A stretch of 64,000 nt of DNA from assembly GCA_947500135.1 (NCBI GenBank), contig CANMQX010000002.1, forward strand, positions 124,001 to 188,000, written 5' to 3'. Each line of letters opens with the position of its first letter. The first letter of the stretch is position 1. The notes beneath the pieces were generated by a model. That model saw only the letters and a list, made by a program, of their open reading frames with translations, did no database searches and was not told where the DNA came from. The translations under genes and the position numbers were made by a program. The DNA comes from an uncultured Paracoccaceae bacterium (lineage in GTDB: Bacteria; Pseudomonadota; Alphaproteobacteria; Rhodobacterales; Rhodobacteraceae). Positions 49,819 to 59,635 of the stretch are shown piece by piece.

Positions 49819-49819
49819 C

Positions 49820-51907
49820 TCAGTTGACCTTCACCGACTTGCCGGTGATCCTGACGAGTTCCTCGCCATCAATCAGGATTTTCTTGCCGGTGATCGAGAT
49901 GGTGCCGCCCTCTTCCAGAGTCACCTTGCTGTCGCCGACAACAATCTCATACTGCTTTCCGACGATGGTCGTCTTGTTCTGGCCCACCTCTTCATAGGAT
50001 CCAATCCCGACCGTCGTATTTTTTATCCCGCCGACAATTGTTTGAAAACCACCCCCCACCGTGGTGGCCTTCCCTGCCCCGACGACTTCTGTCGATGACA
50101 GCATCACCGTCTCGGCTTTGTTCTTGGCCACACCGACGATCATGTTGCCTTCGCCCATGTTCAGGAAATCCGGCAGCCCGAGCTTCGATGCCATATCACC
50201 CAAGGTGTTCGTCAGGGCCTCAAATTTCTGGGTGACGAAACGCTGCAATTTGTTGGGACCGACCATTAAGGTCATGTTACCGCCGATCACCTCGTGATGG
50301 TTGTTGCCGACCTCAATCGTCTTGTTGCGTCCGACGCTTTCTAACTGGTTGCGATCAATCCGCTTGGATCGGTCATTCTCAATATGGATTTCGTGATCTT
50401 TCTGGCCATGCAGATAGATTTTCTCGGCACCCGTCGCATCCTCGAATGTCAGTTCGTTAAAGCCTTCAGATTGATGGCTGTCTGACCGGAACACTGATTT
50501 GGTTTTATGTTCGGGCAGCGCATAGGGCGGATCGTTCTTACCATTATAGACGCAGCCGGTGACCAAGGGTTTGTCCGGGTCGCCTTCGAGGAATTCGACG
50601 ACGACCTCCATCCCGATCCGTGGGATCACCATACCGCCCCAGCCTTTGGAGGCCCAGTTTTGCGACACCCGGCACCGCATTGAGTAGGCCTTGTTCAGGT
50701 CCCAGTGGAAATGCACCAGAATGCGCCCAAATTCATCGCAATCAATCTCGCCCTCGCCGACAACAACAGCCGTTTGCGGACCCTGCACCACCGGCATCCG
50801 GGTTTTGCGCGCGGGAGCCAGCGGAGCGGTTACTGGCATTAATGTGTACTCACCCGAATAGGCGCGGCCATCGCTCTCTGCGCCGCCAGACCCATAGGAA
50901 TCTGAAACATAGGAATGGCTTGCGGCCAGACAAAGGTAATCGGCACCTTTGAGCCCGTGAACCTGATCACCCGTCAACGTCAAGGTCATCCCGGCCCCAA
51001 GTGACGTACAATCCCCCAAGGCCCGATGCCGCGCATCCTGGCCGCGCTCCTGCAACATCCGCAACCCAACGACATCTTTACCCGCGCCCTGGTCAAGGTA
51101 GTCGCCGGGATAGTCGTAGCTTTCGATCTGACCTTCCGCATAGGACGCATCACCAACCCGGTCGACCTCCATTGCGGCACTTGGCGTTTTGAAGTTGTAA
51201 TCGGTCAACCGAACCGCTCCGGTTGTCATCCGGCGTTCCGGGTGCCATTCCCAAAAATGCTCCTCACCGGATTGCTGTGCGCCGTCGATGGGTTTGTATT
51301 CGCGTTCACCCCCTGCGATCGGCTGATGCTGGTCAACCGCATCAGTCAGCACCAGCGTATGACCACCAACACTATGTGCAAAATGATAGGAAATGCCGAA
51401 CCGTTCCATCAGCCGGGTCGCAAATTCCAGATCACTCTCGCGATATTGCACCGTATATTCAAGCTCGGGGTAGCTGCCCGTCACCTTGATCTCAAACGCC
51501 GGATCACCCAAACCGGAATACGGTTTGAACAAATCCTCGATAATTTGAATCACGGTTTTATTGTGGAAAATCCGTTGGTTCCGCCGCCGCCCTGCAATCC
51601 AGAACCAAGGCCGCAAGGTTAGTGCATATTTGTTACCATTTTCGCCGACACCCGCCCATGTCGCCTCTGTGACGATCCCATCAAAGACGCGGGTGCCATC
51701 ATTCTGTGTCTCGATCTCGACACTGGCATGGGTCCCGATCAACCCATCAAAATCAAGGTCAGCGGATGACGACAAAGCCTCCACACGATACTGAAACAGG
51801 CCGTTGACGTAATCCGAGCCATCAAACCGCAGCAGGACCAGCGCATCCTTGCCCAAAGCCGTTGTCAGTCGCCCCATACGGGCATCTTGCGAAAATGGCG
51901 CGTTCAT
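49820..51907 (-). CDS. vgrG: Type VI secretion spike protein VgrG/TssI
   Basis: 695 residues. The gp27-like N-terminal domain runs from GKDALVLLRFDG to about 380. The gp5 OB-fold domain carries IDCDEFGRILVHFHWD, VSQNWASKGWGGMVIPRIGMEV, and VTGCVYNGKNDPPYALP. The C-terminal beta-helix has repeats VGRNKTIEVGNNHHEVIGG and VGQNKTTIVG. GAGGA lies nine bases before ATG 51907. First gene of a six-gene minus-strand island with no sheath, baseplate or ClpV genes in the window. Confidence 0.95.
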   Translation of the reverse strand: MNAPFSQDARMGRLTTALGKDALVLLRFDGSDYVNGLFQYRVEALSSSADLDFDGLIGTHASVEIETQNDGTRVFDGIVTEATWAGVGENGNKYALTLRPWFWIAGRRRNQRIFHNKTVIQIIEDLFKPYSGLGDPAFEIKVTGSYPELEYTVQYRESDLEFATRLMERFGISYHFAHSVGGHTLVLTDAVDQHQPIAGGEREYKPIDGAQQSGEEHFWEWHPERRMTTGAVRLTDYNFKTPSAAMEVDRVGDASYAEGQIESYDYPGDYLDQGAGKDVVGLRMLQERGQDARHRALGDCTSLGAGMTLTLTGDQVHGLKGADYLCLAASHSYVSDSYGSGGAESDGRAYSGEYTLMPVTAPLAPARKTRMPVVQGPQTAVVVGEGEIDCDEFGRILVHFHWDLNKAYSMRCRVSQNWASKGWGGMVIPRIGMEVVVEFLEGDPDKPLVTGCVYNGKNDPPYALPEHKTKSVFRSDSHQSEGFNELTFEDATGAEKIYLHGQKDHEIHIENDRSKRIDRNQLESVGRNKTIEVGNNHHEVIGGNMTLMVGPNKLQRFVTQKFEALTNTLGDMASKLGLPDFLNMGEGNMIVGVAKNKAETVMLSSTEVVGAGKATTVGGGFQTIVGGIKNTTVGIGSYEEVGQNKTTIVGKQYEIVVGDSKVTLEEGGTISITGKKILIDGEELVRITGKSVKVN

Positions 51908-52155
51908 TGGCTGGGTCCTCGTCGGAATGACATCAAAGCAATCACTTGCAAGATTACCCTATTCACGATGAGGATCAATCAAGAGTTGATAGATCACGCA
52001 ACACACCGAACTTGCGGCTGGATTGGTTGCCGATTGGTCGCGCTCTTTTGAAAAACGCCATCGCATCAGACATATCAACCAGCCTGCTGCAAACCCGAAT
52101 TGCGCTCCGGCGCTGAAACCCCCATATATAAGTTCTGAAGATCGGGAGAGTTTTC

Positions 52156-53025
52156 ATGGATTTACCCTTTGATGGCGGGATCAGCCGCTTTGCCAGGGAA
52201 GACGCGCCTGTGCGGGTGCAAACAGCCATCAAAGAGAGCGGAAAGAACGACATCCTGAACCCTAACTACCCCTATGATCGGCGCTGGGACAAAAAAGAAT
52301 ACGAAGCTGCCCTGACAGCCCTGCAAATCGAACTTGTCCGCATGCAGGCCTGGGCGCGTGATACCGGCCAGCGGATTGCCATCGTTTTCGAAGGGCGGGA
52401 CGCGGCTGGCAAAGGCGGCACAATCAAGCGTTTGCGCGAAAATCTGAACCCGCGCGGGGCCAAACTGGTGGCCCTGTCCAAACCTACTGATGTGGAGGCA
52501 GCACAATGGTATTTTCAACGCTACATCGCCCATCTGCCCGCCAAAGGCGAAATCACGATCTTTGACCGCAGTTGGTATAACCGAGGCGTTGTTGAACATG
52601 TCTTCGGGTTCTGCACGCCAGAACAGCGCGAACGCTGGTTCAAACAGGTGCCGGAGTTTGAACACATGCTGGTCACCGAGGGGATCAAACTCTTCAAGAT
52701 ATGGCTGAATGTCGGGCAGGCGACGCAGCTGAGACGCTTTCTGGATCGTGAAAAAGACCCACTCAAACAGTGGAAACTGTCCTGGATCGATGTCGAAGGC
52801 CTGAGTAAATGGGACAGCTACACAGCCGCGATTGGCGAAACGCTCGACCAGACCCATACTGCCGAGGCACCCTGGACAATCATCCGGTCTGATGACAAGC
52901 GCCGCGCGCGGGTGCAAACGATCCGCAGTATCCTGACCCAGCTCGATTATGCCCGCAAAGACGAAAAGGCGCTTGGCAGCGTCGATCCACAAGTCGCAGG
53001 AGGCCCCGACCTCTGGCATGGCTAA
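52156..53025 (+). CDS. ppk2: Polyphosphate kinase 2
   Basis: 289 residues, the one-domain PPK2 form. Walker [18 protein letters not shown] and Walker [18 protein letters not shown], then lid residues [16 protein letters not shown] are present. It transfers phosphate between polyphosphate and nucleotides. The first 20 residues lie outside the core. The 3' end overlaps tetR by 8 bp, so the two form an operon. The preceding gap of 248 bp contains no gene. Confidence 0.92.
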   Translation: MDLPFDGGISRFAREDAPVRVQTAIKESGKNDILNPNYPYDRRWDKKEYEAALTALQIELVRMQAWARDTGQRIAIVFEGRDAAGKGGTIKRLRENLNPRGAKLVALSKPTDVEAAQWYFQRYIAHLPAKGEITIFDRSWYNRGVVEHVFGFCTPEQRERWFKQVPEFEHMLVTEGIKLFKIWLNVGQATQLRRFLDREKDPLKQWKLSWIDVEGLSKWDSYTAAIGETLDQTHTAEAPWTIIRSDDKRRARVQTIRSILTQLDYARKDEKALGSVDPQVAGGPDLWHG

Positions 53026-53635
53026 GCGCGGTTATCATCACGGCAATCTGCGCGAGGCATTGATCAATGGCTGTCTGACGCTGATTGAAAAACGCGGGCC
53101 GACGGGGTTCACCCTGTCAGAGGCCGCGCGCGAAGCGGGCGTCACACCTGCCGCTGTTTACCGCCACTTCGAAGGCCGCGAAGACATGATCGCCGCTGCC
53201 GCCCAGCAAGGGTATGAAATGTTCGGCGACCTTATGGACCACGCCTATAATGGCGGCCAACCATCGGCCCTTGCCGCGTTCGAGGCGACGGGGCGTGCCT
53301 ATCTGGCCTTCGCGAATAAATACCCCGGCTATTACATCGCCATGTTCGAATCCGGGATTTCGATCAACCGCACGCCCGAACTACACGCCGTTGCCACCCG
53401 TGCAATGGGGGTTCTGGAAAAAGCTGCCGAAGAACTGTCGCAGCATATTCCGGCGCATAAACGCCCGCCACCGCAGATGTTCAGCGCGCATATCTGGGCG
53501 CTCAGCCACGGCGTTGTCGAACTATTTGCCCGCTCTAACCCCGGCACACAAAGCCCCTTCCCGCCCGAAGACCTGCTCGAATCCGGGATCGGAATTTACC
53601 TGCGCGGGCTGGGCCTGATTGAACCTGACAGCTGA
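53018..53635 (+). CDS. TetR-family regulator
   Basis: 205 residues from ATG 53018 (AGGAGG upstream inside ppk2). The TetR HTH is [30 protein letters not shown], with a TetR_C-type ligand domain after it ([19 protein letters not shown]). The [10 protein letters not shown] opening is typical. It is translationally linked to ppk2. Its ligand and targets are unknown. Confidence 0.88.
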   Translation: MAKRGYHHGNLREALINGCLTLIEKRGPTGFTLSEAAREAGVTPAAVYRHFEGREDMIAAAAQQGYEMFGDLMDHAYNGGQPSALAAFEATGRAYLAFANKYPGYYIAMFESGISINRTPELHAVATRAMGVLEKAAEELSQHIPAHKRPPPQMFSAHIWALSHGVVELFARSNPGTQSPFPPEDLLESGIGIYLRGLGLIEPDS

Positions 53636-53645
53636 AAGACACCAC

Positions 53646-54161
53646 ATGGACAGTAGATTTGCCGTATTCTTTTTTATCGTCGGCGGACTGGACACCTACC
53701 TGAATGATTGCCCCACTGAATGCCTGCAGGAAACCGAAAGCCCTGCACGGCTTAGCCTACAATATGGCGATACCTATTTTCAGGAGGACGTCATCGGCGA
53801 AGAAATCTATGCCATTTACGATCTGCCGAAAAGCTACGGGGCCTTCCAGCCAACAATGGGGGCAAGCCTGACCAGTAACAATGATTTCTGGTTCGGCGCG
53901 GGAGGCAAATGGACGACCGAGCGGATCATCGACAGCCCGATTTATATCGAACTTTCGGTGATGCCGGGCATCTATATCCGGGGTGATGGCCCCAATTTGG
54001 GGTTTCCCACCCAGTTCCGAGGGGCGTTGGGGGCTGGTGTGAACTTTCAGAATGGATCGCGCTTATCTGTGTTTTTTGACCACCGGTCCAATGCCAACGC
54101 AACCGAAACCAATCCCGGGATTGAAACGCTGGGGATCAGGTATTCCATTGAGCTTGATTAA
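53646..54161 (+). CDS. PagL-like lipid A 3-O-deacylase (acyloxyacyl hydrolase)
   Basis: 171 residues from ATG 53646. The C-terminal strands read LSVFFDHRSNANATETNPGIETLGIRYS, with the HxSN and NPG pattern of PagL, where His and Ser are catalytic. Beta-barrel composition fits an outer-membrane enzyme that trims lipid A. The N-terminus (FAVFFFIVGGLDTYLNDC) is only a poor signal peptide, an oddity for this family. Confidence 0.7.
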   Translation: MDSRFAVFFFIVGGLDTYLNDCPTECLQETESPARLSLQYGDTYFQEDVIGEEIYAIYDLPKSYGAFQPTMGASLTSNNDFWFGAGGKWTTERIIDSPIYIELSVMPGIYIRGDGPNLGFPTQFRGALGAGVNFQNGSRLSVFFDHRSNANATETNPGIETLGIRYSIELD

Positions 54162-54233
54162 CGGGCACACAGAATTTGCATCACCGGGCATTGCAGCTAT
54201 GGTCACGCCAGATATTCACCTCAGGAACCCCTC

Positions 54234-54470
54234 ATGACCTGCGTCTTTATCCAGATCCGCTGTAAACCAGGCACCACTTATGAAGTGGCCGATGCGATTG
54301 CACTGCGCGAAATCCATTCAGAACTTTACTCGACAAGCGGCGATTATGACCTGCTGATGAAGCTTTATATCCCCGAAGGCGACGATGTCGGCAAATTCAT
54401 CAATGAAAACCTGCTCGACATCACCGGGATCGAAAGATCGCTGACAACGCTAACGTTCAAGGCGTTCTGA
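54234..54470 (+). CDS. Stand-alone Lrp/AsnC ligand-binding (RAM) domain
   Basis: 78 residues with no HTH. VFIQIRCKPGTTYEVADAIA, STSGDYDLLMKLYIPEGDDVGKF and GIERSLTTLTFKAF match the AsnC_trans_reg domain. Such short proteins can oligomerise with full Lrp regulators or bind amino acids. It lies 53 bp before the MHYT-LytTR gene. Confidence 0.85.
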   Translation: MTCVFIQIRCKPGTTYEVADAIALREIHSELYSTSGDYDLLMKLYIPEGDDVGKFINENLLDITGIERSLTTLTFKAF

Positions 54471-54523
54471 ACCGCCAAATTCCGAAATTGCCAAGCGCAC
54501 GCTTATTGGGCATTTTCGCAGAT

Positions 54524-55639
54524 ATGGAGTCGCTCCCCTTCAGCCATAACAGCCTGCTTGTCGTGATGTCCTGCATCGTGGCGCTGGCGGCTGGGTTCAC
54601 CGGCCTTTCGCTAACGCGCAACCTGTCGGAAAAGACGCTGACGCAGAAAAAACTCTCCGTCGCGCTGGCATCCGTTGCCTTGGGCGGCGGCATCTGGTCG
54701 ATGCATTTCGTGGCCATGCTGGGCCTGCAACTTCCGGTCCTGTTCTATTACGACGCGGCGATTACCCTGATCTCTGCGCTTGTCGCGATCCTGATCGTTG
54801 GAGCTGCGTTGATCCTACTACATTTCACACAGCGTACCCGCGGCATTATCGTGGCGGCAGGTGCCATCGTAGGCACCGGCATTCTGGTCATGCATTATAT
54901 CGGCATGGCCGGGCTGGAACTGTGCCGGGCCGTCTATACCCCATTCGGGGTTGTCGCCTCATCGGTGGTTGCCATTGGCTTTTGTATCTTTGCCTTCTGG
55001 GTCGCATATGGGCACCGGACGAACCGGAATATTTTCCTTGGCACCATCTGTTTTGCTGCTGCCGTCTGCACGGTACATTTCCTAGCAATGGCAGGGACGC
55101 AATTCATCAAAGTACCACAGATTGCCGAATTCGGACCCAGCATGAGCAATGAGGTTCTGGCGCTTGGCGTCATCATCTCTAGCTTTGTGATCTTTGGTGC
55201 GTTTTTGTGGGTCAGCATCACCTATCTGGTGCCCGGCGTACCCGCGACAACGCCGCACGCTGCCCCGCAAATCGTACCAGATGCCAGATTGCAAATCCCC
55301 TGCGAACGCGATGGCGGAAAGGTCTTTGTCGCCCCCGAAGAGATCGCGCTGGTCCGCGCGGATGGGCATTACACCCAAATCTACACCCAACATGATCGGC
55401 TGTTCTGCGTCTGGCCAATCACAGAGGCGACCAAACGGCTTCTTCCCGCCGGGTTCCTGCAAACCCATCGCAGTTACCTGGTGAACCCAAACAAGGTTTT
55501 CCGCTTTGAACGCAGCAAGGACAAGGGGCGCTGCCTTTTTGATACTGATGACCTGCCCCCTGTCCCCGTCAGCCGGTCCAAACTGCAGGCGGTACAGGAT
55601 GCCCTGTCAGTCACGGATGGCGCAACTCGTGCAAGCTAG
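54524..55639 (+). CDS. MHYT-LytTR membrane regulator (CoxC/CoxH-like)
   Basis: About 371 residues from ATG 54524. The first 240 residues have seven hydrophobic segments carrying three MHYT-type motifs: WSMHFVAMLGL, LVMHYIGMAGL and CTVHFLAMAGT. Metal-binding His residues in these may sense gases such as CO. The C-terminal 100 residues form a LytTR DNA-binding domain (APEEIALVRADGHYTQIY, then THRSYLVNPNKV). The same architecture is found in CoxC and CoxH of Oligotropha cox clusters. Directly upstream of coxMSLDEF. Confidence 0.83.
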   Translation: MESLPFSHNSLLVVMSCIVALAAGFTGLSLTRNLSEKTLTQKKLSVALASVALGGGIWSMHFVAMLGLQLPVLFYYDAAITLISALVAILIVGAALILLHFTQRTRGIIVAAGAIVGTGILVMHYIGMAGLELCRAVYTPFGVVASSVVAIGFCIFAFWVAYGHRTNRNIFLGTICFAAAVCTVHFLAMAGTQFIKVPQIAEFGPSMSNEVLALGVIISSFVIFGAFLWVSITYLVPGVPATTPHAAPQIVPDARLQIPCERDGGKVFVAPEEIALVRADGHYTQIYTQHDRLFCVWPITEATKRLLPAGFLQTHRSYLVNPNKVFRFERSKDKGRCLFDTDDLPPVPVSRSKLQAVQDALSVTDGATRAS

Positions 55640-55716
55640 GGCGCATTTCGTGCAAAACAGCCGTTTTTCATGTGATTTCTAAAGCCCTGAACGGGATCCC
55701 GTTGCACGCTTTGCAC
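55627..55716. promoter_or_regulatory. cox promoter region with four GTGCAA/TTGCAC half-sites
   Basis: GTGCAA occurs at 55629-55634 and 55650-55655, exactly 21 bp apart. TTGCAC occurs at 55702-55707 and 55711-55716. A perfect palindrome, AACGGGATCCCGTT (55690-55703), touches the third site. These lie between the regulator stop and coxM and are good candidates for regulator binding. No clear sigma-70 promoter is visible. Confidence 0.55.
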
Positions 55717-55747
55717 ATCATGACGCAAGCGACAGGAGAGCAAGCCA

Positions 55748-56602
55748 ATGATACCGGCAGCATTCGCATATTATCGACCAACCGATATGGCAGGGGTGAT
55801 TTCGCTGCTGCAGGAACATGGGGATGACGCCCGTGTCATGGCCGGCGGGCACAGCCTGATCCCGATGATGAAACTGCGGATGGCAGATGTACCGCATCTG
55901 ATTGACTTGCAGGCGGTGGGTGGGCTGAGCGGCATCGCAATCGGATCAGGCGGCATTCGCATCGGGGCAATGGTCACCCAGTCCGAGATCATCGCCGACG
56001 ACGCCCTAAGCACAGCAGCACCCATCCTGCGCGAAGCCGCATTGCAGATCGCCGATCCGCAGGTACGCAACATGGGGACGGTGGGGGGTAATGTGGCCAA
56101 TGGCGACCCCGGCAATGACATGCCCGGCCTGATGCAATGTCTGGATGCGACATTCAGCCTGATCGGGCCGGATGGTGTGCGCGATGTTCCGGCCCGCGAC
56201 TTCTACGAAGCAGCCTATATGACGGCCCGCGGGGACGAAGAGGTATTGACCGCCGTCACGATCCCCCTGCCCGCTGGCGGCTATGCTTACGAAAAACAGA
56301 AACGCAAGATTGGGGACTATGCCACCGCCGCGGCCGCCGTGCAGATCGTTAAGGACGGTGATATCTGCACGGCAGCGTCGATTGCGATGACAAATCTGAG
56401 CGACACGCCGATCTTTTCAGAGGCGGCGGGCGCTGCCCTGATCGGCACATCGGTCGATGATGCAGCACTGCAGGCTGCTACTGACGCCATGCAGGGCGAT
56501 ATTGATCCAAGCGAGGACAACCGCGGCCCGGTCGCATTCAAGAAACATGTGGCGGGCGTCATCCTACGCCGGGCCATCGCACGCGCCTGGTCGCGGGCAT
56601 GA
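55748..56602 (+). CDS. coxM: CO dehydrogenase FAD subunit
   Basis: 284 residues, with AGGAGA upstream. The FAD-binding loops [15 protein letters not shown] and [16 protein letters not shown] are those of molybdenum hydroxylase medium subunits. [18 protein letters not shown] follows. It moves electrons from the Fe-S subunit to quinone. Start of the structural operon; its TGA overlaps the ATG candidate of coxS at 56599. Confidence 0.93.
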   Translation: MIPAAFAYYRPTDMAGVISLLQEHGDDARVMAGGHSLIPMMKLRMADVPHLIDLQAVGGLSGIAIGSGGIRIGAMVTQSEIIADDALSTAAPILREAALQIADPQVRNMGTVGGNVANGDPGNDMPGLMQCLDATFSLIGPDGVRDVPARDFYEAAYMTARGDEEVLTAVTIPLPAGGYAYEKQKRKIGDYATAAAAVQIVKDGDICTAASIAMTNLSDTPIFSEAAGAALIGTSVDDAALQAATDAMQGDIDPSEDNRGPVAFKKHVAGVILRRAIARAWSRA

Positions 56603-56613
56603 GGGGGACGGAT

Positions 56614-57108
56614 ATGTCAAGGAAAATGCACATCACAATGACAGTGAACGGCAAGGAAGAGGAGTTCCTGGCCGAACCGCGCGAATTGCTGATCTACACT
56701 TTGCGTGAACGGCTGAATATCACAGGACCCCATATCGGCTGCGAAACTTCGCATTGCGGGGCCTGCACGGTGACTATCGGCGGCAAATCGGTCAAAGCCT
56801 GCACCATGTTTGTGGCCCAGGCCGACGGGGCAGACATCACAACCATCGAAGGGATCGGCGGGCCCGACGATCTGCACCCGCTGCAAACGGCCTTCAAGGA
56901 ACATCACGGGCTGCAATGCGGCTATTGTACGCCCGGAATGATCACCCGGGCTACCAAGCTGCTGGAAGAAAACCCCAACCCGACCGAGGAAGAAATCCGG
57001 TTCGGTATGGCGGGCAACCTATGCCGCTGCACCGGTTACCAGAACATTGTGAAATCCATTCAGGCCGCCGCTGCTGAGATGGCCGCCGCCAAGGAGGCAG
57101 CAGAATGA
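56614..57108 (+). CDS. coxS: CO dehydrogenase 2Fe-2S subunit
   Basis: 164 residues from ATG 56614, chosen because GGGGG lies 8 bases upstream; ATG 56599 would add 5 residues. The plant-type [2Fe-2S] cluster is [12 protein letters not shown] plus Cys in VKACTMF. The second cluster is GYCTPGM and CRCTGYQNI. Overlaps coxL by 4 bp. Part of the LMS complex. Confidence 0.95.
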   Translation: MSRKMHITMTVNGKEEEFLAEPRELLIYTLRERLNITGPHIGCETSHCGACTVTIGGKSVKACTMFVAQADGADITTIEGIGGPDDLHPLQTAFKEHHGLQCGYCTPGMITRATKLLEENPNPTEEEIRFGMAGNLCRCTGYQNIVKSIQAAAAEMAAAKEAAE

Positions 57109-59531
57109 AAGACGAAGTGACACGCGAAGAACGTATCGACAACCTCAAGGGCATGGGCTGTTCACGCAAGCGGGTCGAAGACGCCCGTTTCACGCAAGGC
57201 AAAGGCAACTATGTCGATGACATCAAGCTGGACGGGATGCTGTTCGGCGATTTTGTCCGCACACCCTACGCCCATGCAAGGATCGTCAGCATCAATACCG
57301 AAGAGGCGATGAAAGTCCCCGGCGTGCTGGCCGTTTTGACCGCTGCTGATCTGGAACCGCTGGGCCTGCATTGGATGCCAACCCTTGCCGGTGACAAACA
57401 GATGGTGCTCGCCGATGGAAAAGTCCTGTTTCAAGGGCAAGAGGTCGCCTTTGTCGTCGCCGAAGACAGGTACGCCGCCGCCGATGGGATCGAACTGGTC
57501 GAGGTCGAATACGAAGAACTGCCCGTGATCGTCGACCCGTTTGAGGCGCTGCAATCCGACGTCGTCCTGCGCGAAGACCTCGTTGGCGACGGTGGTACAT
57601 TGCCCGATGGCGCGCATGGCCCACGCAAACATCACAACCACATCTTCACATGGGAAGCAGGCGACAAGGACCCAACCGCAGAGGTGATTGCAGAGGCGGA
57701 CGTCGTCGCCGAAGAATCCATGTATTACCACCGCACCCACCCCTGCCCGCTGGAAACCTGCGGCTGTGTTGCGTCAATGGACAAGGTCAACGGCAAGCTG
57801 ACACTTTGGGGGACGTTTCAGGCGCCCCACGCGATCCGGACAGTTGTCTCTCTGATTTCGGGGATCGAAGAACACAATATCCGCGTCATTTCACCCGACA
57901 TCGGCGGTGGGTTCGGCAATAAGGTGGGTGCCTATCCGGGCTACGTCTGCTCGGTCGTGGCCTCCATCGTGACAGGCAAGCCGGTCAAATGGATCGAAGA
58001 TCGGATGGACAACCTGATGACCACGGCCTTTGCCCGCGACTATCACATGACGGGCAAGATCGCCGCGACCAAGGAAGGCAAGATCACCGCGCTGCAATGC
58101 CATGTGACGGCGGACCATGGCGGGTTCGACGCCTGCGCTGACCCCACCAAATTCCCTGCAGGGTTCATGAACATCTGCACCGGCTCCTACGACATCCCCA
58201 CCGCCTATCTGGAAGTGGACGGGGTTTATACCAACAAGGCCCCCGGGGGCGTCAGCTATCGCTGCTCCTTCCGGGTGACGGAGGCGGTCTATTTCATCGA
58301 ACGGATGATCGAGGTTCTGGCAATTGAGCTGAACATGGACGCCGCCGAATTGCGACGGATCAATTTCATCAAGAAAGAACAATTCCCCTACAAGGCTGCA
58401 CTGGGGTGGGAATATGACAGCGGCGACTATCACACTGCATGGGACAAGGCGCTGAAGGCTGTCGACTATGACGGATTGCGGGCGGAACAGGCGCAGCGGG
58501 TGGCGGATTTCAAGGCAGGCAAGACACGGTCCCTGATGGGAATCGGCCTCTCCTTCTTCACCGAAATTGTCGGCGCAGGCCCGGTCAAGAATTGCGATAT
58601 CCTAGGGCTTGGTATGTTCGACAGTTGCGAAATTCGAATCCACCCAACCGGATCAGCTATTGCGCGGCTTGGGACCATCAGCCAGGGCCAAGGGCACGCA
58701 ACAACCTTTGCCCAGATCCTCGCCTCCGAAATCGGGTTGCCTGCGGATAGTATCACGATTGAGGAAGGCGACACCGATACAGCACCCTACGGCCTTGGCA
58801 CCTATGGGTCACGTTCGACCCCGGTGGCAGGTGCAGCCACGGCCATGGCCGGGCGCAAGATCCGGGCCAAGGCGCAGATGATCGCGGCCTATCTGTTAGA
58901 GGTTCACGACAATGACGTCGAATTCGACGTGGACCGGTTTGTGGTCAAAGGCGCGCCGGAACAGTTCAAAACGATGAAGGAAATCGCCTTTGCCGCCTAT
59001 AATCAGGCGATCCCTGGGATCGAACCTGGGTTGGAGGCGGTCAGCTATTACGACCCGCCCAACATGACCTACCCGTTCGGGGCCTATGTCTGTGTAATGG
59101 ATATCGACGTGGATACGGGCGTGCCGGATATCCGGCGGTTCTATGCGCTGGATGATTGCGGCACCCGGATCAACCCGATGATCATCGAAGGGCAGGTTCA
59201 TGGCGGGCTGACCGAAGCGCTTGCCGTTTCCCTGGGGCAAGAGATTGCTTATGACGACATGGGCAATGTTAAAACCGGCACGCTGATGGATTTCTTCCTA
59301 CCCACCGCGTGGGAGGTGCCAAATTACGAAACCGACCACACCGTCACCCCCAGCCCGCATCACCCCATCGGGGCCAAAGGCGTGGGCGAAAGCCCGCATG
59401 TGGGTGGCGTGCCATGTTTCTCAAACGCGGTGCAGGACGCATTCCGCCCCTTTGGCAACCGGCACACCAATATGCCGCATGATCATTGGCGGATCTGGAA
59501 AACGGCGCATGACCTTGGGCTGCATGACTGA
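57105..59531 (+). CDS. coxL: CO dehydrogenase molybdenum subunit, form I
   Basis: 808 residues. The active-site loop at residues 384-390 is SYRCSFR. Form I CoxL has AYxCSFR, with Cys387 here bridging Cu to Mo; the first residue is Ser instead of Ala, but the Cys-Ser-Phe-Arg core marks form I rather than form II (AYRGAGR). GGGFGNKVG and the C-terminal GAKGVGESP with the catalytic Glu are present. It oxidises CO to CO2 for energy. Confidence 0.94.
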   Translation: MKDEVTREERIDNLKGMGCSRKRVEDARFTQGKGNYVDDIKLDGMLFGDFVRTPYAHARIVSINTEEAMKVPGVLAVLTAADLEPLGLHWMPTLAGDKQMVLADGKVLFQGQEVAFVVAEDRYAAADGIELVEVEYEELPVIVDPFEALQSDVVLREDLVGDGGTLPDGAHGPRKHHNHIFTWEAGDKDPTAEVIAEADVVAEESMYYHRTHPCPLETCGCVASMDKVNGKLTLWGTFQAPHAIRTVVSLISGIEEHNIRVISPDIGGGFGNKVGAYPGYVCSVVASIVTGKPVKWIEDRMDNLMTTAFARDYHMTGKIAATKEGKITALQCHVTADHGGFDACADPTKFPAGFMNICTGSYDIPTAYLEVDGVYTNKAPGGVSYRCSFRVTEAVYFIERMIEVLAIELNMDAAELRRINFIKKEQFPYKAALGWEYDSGDYHTAWDKALKAVDYDGLRAEQAQRVADFKAGKTRSLMGIGLSFFTEIVGAGPVKNCDILGLGMFDSCEIRIHPTGSAIARLGTISQGQGHATTFAQILASEIGLPADSITIEEGDTDTAPYGLGTYGSRSTPVAGAATAMAGRKIRAKAQMIAAYLLEVHDNDVEFDVDRFVVKGAPEQFKTMKEIAFAAYNQAIPGIEPGLEAVSYYDPPNMTYPFGAYVCVMDIDVDTGVPDIRRFYALDDCGTRINPMIIEGQVHGGLTEALAVSLGQEIAYDDMGNVKTGTLMDFFLPTAWEVPNYETDHTVTPSPHHPIGAKGVGESPHVGGVPCFSNAVQDAFRPFGNRHTNMPHDHWRIWKTAHDLGLHD

Positions 59532-59546
59532 CGACAAACGAAACCC

Positions 59547-59612
59547 GCCCCGGACCCCGATCCGGGGCCTCCACCCGAGGCTGACCAAGAGGTCCCGGGT
59601 CAAGCCCGGGAC
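59547..59612. repeat. Pair of GC palindromic units between coxL and coxD
   Basis: GCCCCGGA/TCCGGGGC (59547-59554, 59561-59568) and GTCCCGGG/CCCGGGAC (59592-59599, 59605-59612) form two 8-bp hairpins in the only sizeable gap (104 bp) of the cox operon. The wording resembles palindromic intergenic units common in alphaproteobacterial genomes. They may stabilise or attenuate the coxMSL message relative to coxDEF. Confidence 0.65.
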
Positions 59613-59635
59613 GCGCCCCGTCTTTTGGAAACATA

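Noticed and set aside
51975..52253. 92-residue minus-strand frame upstream of ppk2
   Set aside because: It overlaps the ppk2 start on the opposite strand and has no family resemblance; 51908-52155 appears to hold only promoters.
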